DNA from: an uncultured Mycoplasmatota bacterium
GTDB lineage: Bacteria > Bacillota_I > Bacilli_A > RF39 > UBA660
DNA length: 47,097 nucleotides
Assembly (NCBI GenBank): GCA_946497955.1
Contig: CAMMMH010000011.1
Coordinates: 1-47,097, forward strand
Reading direction: 5' to 3'
Position 1 is the first letter of the stretch, and each line of letters opens with the position of its first letter. Of the stretch, positions 40,635 to 47,097 are shown piece after piece. The notes beneath the pieces were generated by a model. It searched no databases. It was not told the origin of the DNA and saw only the letters and a program-made list of their open reading frames with translations. Made by a program: the position numbers and the translations under genes.

Positions 40635-41102
40635 ATGAAAGATTATGAAATTAATGATGAGACACTTGCGATTATGCCTGGTGAAGATTTATGGGATTCT
40701 GTTGTTGTTGAAGATGACTGTAATTATGAGGTTAATATGAGGCCTTTAGAAATAATTAATTATAGTTGTAAATATTTTGGTAGTTCTTATCATGGTAGAA
40801 AAGAAGGTTCTAAGGGGATATTAAATAGCAGTTATAAGTTGCCAATTTTAGTTGAGGATACTAGAAATTTAGTATTTTTTCCTACAACTAGTCCAATTGA
40901 CGATGATTGTAGTTGGATTTCTTTAAAAAATATTAAAGAATATCGTCGCCTTGATCCTAACAATACAGAAGTTGAATTTAAAAATGGCAAAATCTTGAAA
41001 GTTAATATTTCTTATAATTCGTTTAATAATCAAGTTATGAGAGCAAGTAGATTAGAATCTATTACAAGAAATCGAAGAGAAAAAGCAGAAAAAGAAAAAT
41101 AA
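40635..41102 (+). CDS. comK: ComK-like competence transcription factor
   Basis: ComK is the master activator of competence in Bacillus, binding A/T-boxes. The 155-aa protein aligns along its length: YEINDETLAIMPGED at the N-terminus, YEVNMRPLEIINYSCKYFGSSYHGRKEGS (about 31-59), then CSWISLKNIKEY, TEVEFKNGK and ISYNSFNNQVMRA. It ends about 35-40 residues before the Bacillus C-terminus, the part needed there for MecA-dependent degradation, so stability control may differ. Its place between dnaN and recF is where Bacillus has the S4-domain gene yaaA. No competence machinery genes are in the window. Confidence 0.88.
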   Translation: MKDYEINDETLAIMPGEDLWDSVVVEDDCNYEVNMRPLEIINYSCKYFGSSYHGRKEGSKGILNSSYKLPILVEDTRNLVFFPTTSPIDDDCSWISLKNIKEYRRLDPNNTEVEFKNGKILKVNISYNSFNNQVMRASRLESITRNRREKAEKEK

Positions 41103-41113
41103 CTGCTTTTTTT
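41081..41113 (+). terminator. Intrinsic terminator of comK
   Basis: Stem AAAAGCAG (41081-41088)/CTGCTTTT (41103-41110), 14-nt loop, then TTT. It overlaps the stop codon. Confidence 0.7.
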
Positions 41114-41137
41114 CTGTTTATTTAGGGCTAAATATGA

Positions 41138-41143
41138 TATAAT
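41138..41143 (+). promoter_or_regulatory. Candidate -10 of the recF-gyrB-gyrA operon
   Basis: TATAAT with TGA directly upstream (extended -10), about 45 bases before the leader ORF. The -35 is weak. Confidence 0.45.
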
Positions 41144-41188
41144 ATTCTTGCGTGTATAGGAGTACTAAAATAGGGTGTAGGTGATTAT

Positions 41189-41221
41189 ATGGTCGTTTTT
41201 TTGAGCAAATATGATAATTAG
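41189..41221 (+). CDS. Possible 10-aa leader peptide overlapping recF
   Basis: ATG with a good Shine-Dalgarno (GTAGGTGAT) opens a short frame MVVFLSKYDN that ends at a TAG inside the first codons of recF, in another frame. recF itself has only a weak GAG upstream. Ribosomes finishing this frame could re-initiate at the recF ATG 10 bases before the stop. Not proven. Confidence 0.3.
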   Translation: MVVFLSKYDN

Positions 41222-42326
41222 GTCCTTAAAAGTTACGAATTTTCGTAATTATGATAAATTTAATATAACTTTAGGTAGTAAAATGAATATTTTTATTGGA
41301 AATAATGCTAGTGGTAAGACAAATATACTTGAATCTATTGCAATACTTGGACTTACTAAATCCTTTAGAAATGGCTTAGATGCTGATGTTATTGAGTTTG
41401 GTAGAAAGAAAGCTGTTATTGAGGGTAGAGTTTTAAATAATAAGCAGATTAAAGACTTGAAGATAGAGTTTTTAGAGAAAGATAAAAATATCTTTGTAAA
41501 TAATAAAAAGGTAAAAAAATATGCTTCTTATATTTCTAATTTAAATATTATTATTTTTACACCTAATGATTTAGATATTATAAAGGGATCACCTAGTATC
41601 AGAAGGAATTTACTTAATATGGCATTGTCACAAATTTCTTATTCTTATTTAGTTACTTATAATGAATATAATAAAATTTTAAAGACACGTAATGAATATC
41701 TTAAAATATTATTTACTAATGGAATTGCTGATAAAGCTTATTTAGATGTTTTAACAGATAAGTTAGTAGAGAAAGCTGTTTTGATTTATAGGGATAGATT
41801 TAAGTATTTATCTTTAATTAATAGTTATATTAGTGATATTTATAATAATATTACAGAAGATAAGAGACTATTAAAAATAGAATATAGTCCTAATATATCT
41901 ATTAGTTCTTATGAAGAGGAAGAGTTAAGGAAGGTTCTTATTAATACTTATAAGAAGAATTATAGAAGAGAATTAAGTGCTGGTATGACGCTATTTGGGC
42001 CTCATAGAGACGATTTTTCCTTTATTATGGATAATAATATAGATATGAAGATTTATGCGTCAGAGGGGCAGCAGAAATGCGCTGTACTTGCTTATAAACT
42101 TGCTTCTATTCCAATTTTTAAAGAAAACAATGGAACTAATCCGGTACTTCTTTTAGATGATATATTTAGTGAACTTGATTTAACAAAGAGAAATAAGCTT
42201 TTAAAATATGTAAGTCGAGATATTCAGAGTATTATAACAACTACTGATTTAAAAAATATTTCTAAGAAAACTTTAGATAGTGCAGTTATATTTAAAGTTA
42301 ATGAAGGAAAAGTAGAGAGGAGTTAG
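41211..42326 (+). CDS. recF: DNA replication and repair protein RecF
   Basis: RecF is an SMC-like ATPase that helps load RecA at gaps. The 371-aa protein has Walker A GNNASGKTN (about 30-38), the ABC signature SEGQQKCAVLAYKLA and Walker B VLLLDDIFSELD. The ATG at 41211 gives the normal N-terminus (MIIRSLKVTNFRNYD) but has a poor ribosome site, suggesting coupling to the leader ORF. gyrB starts 3 bases after its stop. Confidence 0.96.
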   Translation: MIIRSLKVTNFRNYDKFNITLGSKMNIFIGNNASGKTNILESIAILGLTKSFRNGLDADVIEFGRKKAVIEGRVLNNKQIKDLKIEFLEKDKNIFVNNKKVKKYASYISNLNIIIFTPNDLDIIKGSPSIRRNLLNMALSQISYSYLVTYNEYNKILKTRNEYLKILFTNGIADKAYLDVLTDKLVEKAVLIYRDRFKYLSLINSYISDIYNNITEDKRLLKIEYSPNISISSYEEEELRKVLINTYKKNYRRELSAGMTLFGPHRDDFSFIMDNNIDMKIYASEGQQKCAVLAYKLASIPIFKENNGTNPVLLLDDIFSELDLTKRNKLLKYVSRDIQSIITTTDLKNISKKTLDSAVIFKVNEGKVERS

Positions 42327-42329
42327 AAT

Positions 42330-44252
42330 ATGGAAGAAAAAGTAGAAGGTAATTATGATTCTTCGGCTATACAAGTGCTAGAAGGATTAGAAGCTGTTAG
42401 AAAAAGACCTGGTATGTATATTGGTTCTACTAGTTCGAGAGGACTTCATCATTTAGTATGGGAAATTGTTGATAATGCAATAGATGAAGCTTTAGCAGGA
42501 TATTGTACACATATTGAAGTTACTATTAATAAAGATAATAGTATTACAGTTAAAGATGATGGAAGAGGTATACCTGTTGATATTCATCCTAAAACTCATA
42601 AAAGTACAGTAGAAACTGTTTATACAGTACTTCATGCTGGAGGTAAATTTGGTGGAGGCGGATATAAAGTATCTGGAGGACTTCATGGTGTTGGAGCTTC
42701 AGTTGTTAATGCTTTATCTGACTGGTTAGAGGTTAAAGTATATCGTGATGGTAAGATATATTACCAAAGATATCAAACAGGAGGTAAACCAGTTGAGCCT
42801 TTAAAAGTAATAGGAGAATGTGATAAAGATAGAACTGGTACAACTGTTACATTTAAACCAGATGACCAAATATTTACGGAAACTACTGTATATGATTATG
42901 ATACTTTAAAAACAAGACTTCGTGAGTTAGCTTTCTTAAATAGAGGTCTACGTATTACTTTATATGATGATAGAGAAACGCCTAGAAAAGATAGCTTTCA
43001 TTATGAAGGTGGAATTAGAGAGTATGTAGAGATGCTTAATAAGAATAAAAATCCAATTCATCCTACAATTATTGATGTAACTGGAGTTATGAATGATATT
43101 TCAGTTGAAGTGGCTTTACAATATAATGAGTCATATAATGCAGCGATTTATTCATTTGTTAATAATATTACAACACCAGAAGGTGGTACTCATGAAGATG
43201 GTGTAAGACGTGCTTTAACTAGAGTTTTGAATAAATATGCTGTTAGTCATAACCTTCTAAAAGATAAAGATGATTCTTTAAGTGGTGATGATGTTAAAGA
43301 GGGTATTACAATGATTATTTCTGTAAAACATCCTAATCCACAGTTTGAAGGTCAGACTAAGACGAAACTTGGTAATAGTGAGGTTAGAGGAATAGCTGAT
43401 AAGATATTTTCAGAACAATTTGAGAGATTTTTATTAGAACATCCTGATGAAGCAAGAGTTATTGTGGAAAAATGTATAACAGCATCAAGGGCTCGTGTGG
43501 CTGCCAAGAAAGCAAGAGAGTTAACTCGTCGTAAGGGTGACCTAGATATGACTAATGTTTGGGGTAAACTTAATGACTGTAAGAGTAAAGATGCATCAGA
43601 ATGTGAAATATTCTTAGTCGAGGGAGATTCTGCTGGTGGTTCTGCTATTAAAGGAAGAAATAGTATGACACAAGCGATACTTCCTTTACGTGGTAAAATT
43701 TTAAATGTAGAAAAAGCAAGACTTGATAGGGCTTTATCTAATGAAGAGATTAGGACAATTATTACAGCATTTGGAACAGGAATTGGGGAAGAGTTTGATA
43801 TTTCAAAGCTTCGTTATAATAAGATTATTATAATGACTGATGCTGATGTTGATGGTTCTCATATTAGAGTTTTACTTTTAACATTATTTTATCGTTTCTT
43901 TAAGCCTATTATTGAAGAAGGACATGTATATGCGGCCCAACCTCCACTATTTAGAATTACTCATGGTAAGACACGTAAGTATGTTTTGGATTTAGCAGAA
44001 CGTGATGAATATTTGGCAACTCTTTCTCCAAATACTAAATATGAGATAACTCGTATGAAAGGTTTAGGAGAAATGGATGCAGAAGAGTTAAATGAGACAA
44101 CTATGGATATTACTAAGCGTGTTTTAAGACAGATTACAATTGATGATGCAGTTGCAGCGGATGAAGTATTTTCACAGCTTATGGGTGAAGAAGTAGCTCC
44201 TCGTCGTGAATTTATTGAAGAAAATGCAACTTATGCAACATTAGATGTTTAG
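42330..44252 (+). CDS. gyrB: DNA gyrase subunit B
   Basis: ATPase subunit of gyrase. The 640-aa protein has a GHKL ATPase domain ([45 protein letters not shown]), the transducer, and a TOPRIM domain with EGDSAGGSA and [10 protein letters not shown]. The C-terminal tail is of Gram-positive type without the large proteobacterial insertion. In operon with recF and gyrA. Confidence 0.98.
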   Translation: MEEKVEGNYDSSAIQVLEGLEAVRKRPGMYIGSTSSRGLHHLVWEIVDNAIDEALAGYCTHIEVTINKDNSITVKDDGRGIPVDIHPKTHKSTVETVYTVLHAGGKFGGGGYKVSGGLHGVGASVVNALSDWLEVKVYRDGKIYYQRYQTGGKPVEPLKVIGECDKDRTGTTVTFKPDDQIFTETTVYDYDTLKTRLRELAFLNRGLRITLYDDRETPRKDSFHYEGGIREYVEMLNKNKNPIHPTIIDVTGVMNDISVEVALQYNESYNAAIYSFVNNITTPEGGTHEDGVRRALTRVLNKYAVSHNLLKDKDDSLSGDDVKEGITMIISVKHPNPQFEGQTKTKLGNSEVRGIADKIFSEQFERFLLEHPDEARVIVEKCITASRARVAAKKARELTRRKGDLDMTNVWGKLNDCKSKDASECEIFLVEGDSAGGSAIKGRNSMTQAILPLRGKILNVEKARLDRALSNEEIRTIITAFGTGIGEEFDISKLRYNKIIIMTDADVDGSHIRVLLLTLFYRFFKPIIEEGHVYAAQPPLFRITHGKTRKYVLDLAERDEYLATLSPNTKYEITRMKGLGEMDAEELNETTMDITKRVLRQITIDDAVAADEVFSQLMGEEVAPRREFIEENATYATLDV

Positions 44253-44265
44253 GAGGTAAGTGGTT

Positions 44266-46710
44266 ATGGATAGATTAGAACAAAATAATATAGTAAAAGA
44301 AGTAAAAGACTCCTTTCTTGATTATTCAATGAGTGTTATTACAGCAAGGGCAATTCCTGATTTAAGAGATGGTTTGAAGCCTGTCCATCGTCGTATATTA
44401 TATTCAATGTATGAGTCAGGATATACACCTGATAAGCCTCATAGAAAAAGTGCTAAGACTGTTGGTGAGGTTATGGGTAATTATCACCCTCATGGTGATA
44501 GTTCTATTTACGAAGCAATGGTTAGAATGGCTCAAGATTTTTCATATCGATATATGCTAATTGATGGTCATGGTAACTTTGGTAATATTGAAGGTTATGG
44601 AGCAGCAGCTATGCGTTATACTGAGTCAAGACTTTCAAAAATATCTCTTGAACTTTTAAGAAATATTAATAAAAATACAGTAGATTTTACTCCTAACTTT
44701 GATGAATCTTCAAAAGAACCTGTAGTTTTACCTTCAAGGTTTCCTAATATTTTAGTTAATGGTACTACTGGTATTGCTGTTGGTATGGCAACAAATATAC
44801 CACCTCATAATTTAAAAGAGGTAATTGATGGTTGTGTTGCTTATATCGACAATCCTGATATTGATGTAGATGGATTAATGCAATATATTAAGGGACCGGA
44901 TTTTCCTACTGGAGCATCTATTTTAGGAAATAGTGGTATTAAAAAAGCTTATGAGACTGGTAGAGGTACTATTACTATTAGAAGTAAAGCTCAAATTGAA
45001 GAGAAAAATGGTAGACAATATATAATTATTGATGAAGTTCCTTATGGTGTTAATACATCTGAGTTAAAAAATAAAGTAGCAGAACTTGTTCATAATAAGA
45101 CAATTGAAGGTATTTCTGATTATCATTCTGATTTAAAGGATGGTATTAAGATTACTATTACATTGAAGAAGGATGCCAATGCTCAAGTTGTATTGAATAA
45201 ATTATATAAACATACACAGTTTCAAACTAGTTATGGAATAATTTTCTTGATGTTAGACCAAGGTGTTCCTAGAACTTTAGGATTAAAGGACATTATTGCA
45301 AAATATATTGATTTCCAAAGGGAAGTTATTATAAGAAGAACGCAATTTGATTTAGATAATGCAGAGAAACGTGTTCATATTTTAGAAGGTTTAAAGATCG
45401 CCTTAGATAACATTGATGAAGTAATTAAGTTAATTAGAGGTTCTAAGTCTGATGATGAGGCTAGAAGTGGCTTAATGAGTAAGTTTGGCTTAACTGAAAT
45501 ACAAGCGAATGCTATCTTAGAGATGAGACTTAGAAGATTAACTGGATTAGAAAGAGAAAAAATAGAGAATGAACTTAAGGATTTACTTGAGTTAATTGCT
45601 AATTTAAAAGATATTTTAAGTAGTGATGCGAAGATTCTTAATGTTATTAAGACAGAGCTTCTAGAGATTAAAGATAAATATGGAGATGACAGAAGAACTA
45701 ATATTGATATGACAGCGATTGAATATATTGAAGATGAGTCTTTAATTCCAGTAGAAGATGTTATTGTAACATTAACTAATAAAGGTTATATAAAGAGATT
45801 AAGAGCAGATACTTATAAGAGTCAAAATCGTGGTGGTGTTGGAATTAAAGGAATGGCTACGAATGAAGAGGACTTTGTTAAACATTTAATTTCAATGAAA
45901 ACACATGATTATATCTTATTCTTCTCTAATAAAGGAAGAGTATACAGACTTAAAGGATATGAGATTCCAGAGTATAGTCGTCAATCTAAAGGTCTACCTG
46001 TGGTAAACTTATTATCACTAGAAAACGGCGAAAACATAAGTTCGATAGTATGCTTAGACCCTTCTGTGGAAAACTATAAATATTTACTTTTTGTTACCAG
46101 AAATGGTCTAGTAAAACGTACGGAAATAAAGGAATTTGATAATATCCGTAAGAGTGGAAAGATAGCAATTGTTCTTAAAGATAACGATGAGTTAATAGCT
46201 GTGGATAAAACTACTGGTGAAGATGAAGTAATAATTGGTGCTAGCAATGGAAGAATGGTAAGATTTGTGGAAACTGAAATACGTTCTATGGGGCGTGGTA
46301 CATCTGGAGTTAAAGGAATTGACCTTGATGGAAGTGTCGTTGTTGGTGCTAATGTTGTAACTGGAAATCAAGAAGTTTTAATTGTTACTGAGAATGGTTA
46401 TGGTAAGAAAACAGATATAAATGAATATAGATTAACTCATAGAGGTAGTAAGGGTGTTAAAGCTTTAAATATGACCGATAAAAATGGTTCTATGGTGTCT
46501 CTAAATTGTGTTAATGCTGATGAAAGTGATAAAAAAGATGTAATGATTATTACAGATAGTGGTGTTATTATGAGAATGCCAATGGAACAGATATCTACTT
46601 TGAAGAGAGCAACTCAAGGAGTTAGGTTAATTCATTTAAAAGATGATCAAAAAGTTGCAACAGTCACGGTTGTTGATAAAGATGAAGAAGAAAGTACTAA
46701 TGAAGAGTAA
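44266..46710 (+). CDS. gyrA: DNA gyrase subunit A
   Basis: The DNA-cleaving subunit of gyrase. The 814-aa protein has the catalytic Tyr in [12 protein letters not shown] (about residue 122) and the quinolone-resistance region [17 protein letters not shown], with Ser and Glu at the usual susceptible positions. A C-terminal beta-pinwheel has the GyrA-box-like [11 protein letters not shown], which favours gyrase over topoisomerase IV. ATG 44266 is preferred to GTG 44260 because AGGAGG needs the longer spacing. Its terminator is followed at once by the parS/NBS array. Confidence 0.97.
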   Translation: MDRLEQNNIVKEVKDSFLDYSMSVITARAIPDLRDGLKPVHRRILYSMYESGYTPDKPHRKSAKTVGEVMGNYHPHGDSSIYEAMVRMAQDFSYRYMLIDGHGNFGNIEGYGAAAMRYTESRLSKISLELLRNINKNTVDFTPNFDESSKEPVVLPSRFPNILVNGTTGIAVGMATNIPPHNLKEVIDGCVAYIDNPDIDVDGLMQYIKGPDFPTGASILGNSGIKKAYETGRGTITIRSKAQIEEKNGRQYIIIDEVPYGVNTSELKNKVAELVHNKTIEGISDYHSDLKDGIKITITLKKDANAQVVLNKLYKHTQFQTSYGIIFLMLDQGVPRTLGLKDIIAKYIDFQREVIIRRTQFDLDNAEKRVHILEGLKIALDNIDEVIKLIRGSKSDDEARSGLMSKFGLTEIQANAILEMRLRRLTGLEREKIENELKDLLELIANLKDILSSDAKILNVIKTELLEIKDKYGDDRRTNIDMTAIEYIEDESLIPVEDVIVTLTNKGYIKRLRADTYKSQNRGGVGIKGMATNEEDFVKHLISMKTHDYILFFSNKGRVYRLKGYEIPEYSRQSKGLPVVNLLSLENGENISSIVCLDPSVENYKYLLFVTRNGLVKRTEIKEFDNIRKSGKIAIVLKDNDELIAVDKTTGEDEVIIGASNGRMVRFVETEIRSMGRGTSGVKGIDLDGSVVVGANVVTGNQEVLIVTENGYGKKTDINEYRLTHRGSKGVKALNMTDKNGSMVSLNCVNADESDKKDVMIITDSGVIMRMPMEQISTLKRATQGVRLIHLKDDQKVATVTVVDKDEEESTNEE

Positions 46711-46724
46711 CTTCTTCTTTTTTT
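46684..46724 (+). terminator. Intrinsic terminator of recF-gyrB-gyrA
   Basis: GAAGAAG (46684-46690) can pair with CTTCTTC (46711-46717), followed by seven T. The 5' arm lies in the last gyrA codons and the loop is long, so the exact stem is uncertain. Confidence 0.6.
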
Positions 46725-46740
46725 AAGCTTTATATATCAA

Positions 46741-46756
46741 TGTTTCACGTGGAACA
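46741..46756. other. parS site 1
   Basis: TGTTTCACGTGGAACA; its reverse complement TGTTCCACGTGAAACA fits the Bacillus parS consensus TGTTNCACGTGAAACA exactly. Predicted target of the ParB at 26219-27106. Confidence 0.9.
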
Positions 46757-46798
46757 TATAAAGAAGTAGATGAAACTATATAGAGAAGCAGTAAAATT

Positions 46799-46812
46799 AT
46801 TTCCCGGGAAAT
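46799..46812. other. Noc-binding site 1
   Basis: ATTTCCCGGGAAAT, identical to the Bacillus Noc-binding-site consensus, inside a perfect 24-bp palindrome (46794-46817). Predicted target of the Noc at 27981-29426. Centre 57 bp from parS site 1. Confidence 0.88.
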
Positions 46813-46867
46813 AATTTAGATAGAAGTAAGTATTAAATTTATCGTTTTTTTCAGCTTTATATATCAA

Positions 46868-46883
46868 TCTTTCACGTAAAACA
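46868..46883. other. Degenerate parS site 2
   Basis: TCTTTCACGTAAAACA differs from TGTTTCACGTGAAACA at two positions, one in the core. Probably weakened or lost for ParB, while the Noc site of the same unit is intact. Confidence 0.65.
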
Positions 46884-46924
46884 TATAAAAAATTGATAAA
46901 ACTATATAGAGAAGTAGTAAAATT

Positions 46925-46938
46925 ATTTCCCGGGAAAT
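46925..46938. other. Noc-binding site 2
   Basis: ATTTCCCGGGAAAT, perfect, in the same extended palindrome as the other copies; centre 56 bp from degenerate parS site 2. Confidence 0.88.
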
Positions 46939-46993
46939 AATTTAGGTAGAAGTAAGTATTAATTTTATACTTTATTTAAAGCTTATATACTAA

Positions 46994-47009
46994 TGTTTCA
47001 CGTGGAACA
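46994..47009. other. parS site 3
   Basis: TGTTTCACGTGGAACA, identical to site 1 and matching the parS consensus on the reverse strand. Confidence 0.9.
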
Positions 47010-47051
47010 TATAAAGAAGTTAATAAAACTATATAGAGAAGCAGTAAAATT

Positions 47052-47065
47052 ATTTCCCGGGAAAT
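47052..47065. other. Noc-binding site 3
   Basis: ATTTCCCGGGAAAT, perfect; centre 57 bp from parS site 3. Confidence 0.88.
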
Positions 47066-47097
47066 AATTTAGGTAGAAGTAAGTATTAATTTTATAC

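Larger units (their letters stand above)
46726..47097. repeat. Tandem composite parS + Noc-binding-site array (three units, open to the right)
   Basis: Three direct repeats of 126-127 bp starting at about 46726, 46852 and 46979, the last reaching the window edge. Each unit reads AGCTTTATATATCAAT-like lead, a parS-like site, ACATATAA-AGAAGT spacer, an ACTATATAGAGAAG segment, a 24-bp palindrome around TTTCCCGGGAAA, and an AGGTAGAAGTAAGTATTAA tail. There is no gene in these 387 bases. More units may follow outside the window. Confidence 0.9.

Noticed and set aside
1-47097. tRNA or rRNA genes
   Set aside because: I saw no GC-rich stretch with a T-loop GGTTCGAATCC-type core or any rRNA signature on either strand.

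Overview
The window (about 30% GC by eye) is the replication-origin region of a low-GC Gram-positive bacterium of the class Bacilli. Gene order is the classic one: rpmH-rnpA-yidC-khpB-mnmE-mnmG-rsmG-noc-soj-parB run away from oriC on the minus strand, and dnaA-dnaN-recF-gyrB-gyrA run away from it on the plus strand. SpoIIR, GerQ, Noc and a ComK homologue fit Bacilli from a spore-forming lineage, perhaps an uncultured Erysipelotrichales/RF39-type gut bacterium. That placement is inferred, because no rRNA gene is present.

Layout. (1) 1-8371, minus strand: the edge of a gene that may be class II aldolase, a 35-codon small ORF, mntP, spoIIR, prmC, prfA, rpoE (delta), a metallophosphoesterase, argS with a P-loop kinase-like gene and a YwiB/DUF1934 gene, and an elongated MazF/PemK-like gene. 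(2) 8532-12132, plus strand and head-on to replication: a class A penicillin-binding protein, gerQ, an anchored protein of unknown function and lemA. (3) 12188-14166: two unrecognised genes, one followed by an in-frame continuation past its stop codon. (4) 14259-21620: ung, rlmH, walJ, a LysM-G5-M23 envelope peptidase, dnaB, rplI, a short GdpP-type DHH phosphodiesterase, rpsR, ssb and rpsF. (5) 21792-36625: an orphan gene, ychF, an AbgT-type transporter, a DUF951 protein, MscS, parB, soj, noc, rsmG, mnmG, a duplicated-domain small protein, mnmE, another orphan, khpB, yidC, rnpA and rpmH. (6) 36698-39368: an orphan gene, then oriC with DnaA boxes on both sides of dnaA. (7) 39369-46710: dnaN, comK, recF, gyrB and gyrA. 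(8) 46726-47097: a tandem array after gyrA.

The most striking feature is that array. Three units of about 126-127 bp each carry one parS-like site (two match the Bacillus parS consensus, one is degenerate) and one perfect Noc-binding palindrome, with centres 56-57 bp apart. The window also encodes both predicted readers, ParB and Noc. Their helix-turn-helix specificity residues look parS-type and Noc-type respectively. This Noc lacks the usual N-terminal amphipathic helix and has a linker of about 220 residues instead.

Other points of interest: a promoter, folded leader and intrinsic terminator directly ahead of the YwiB-kinase-argS operon (a candidate attenuator, riboswitch or small RNA); comK between dnaN and recF with a possible K-box; three 12-bp repeats at exact 32-bp spacing upstream of a promoter at the left edge; and Shine-Dalgarno-masking hairpins before rpsF, mntP and spoIIR.
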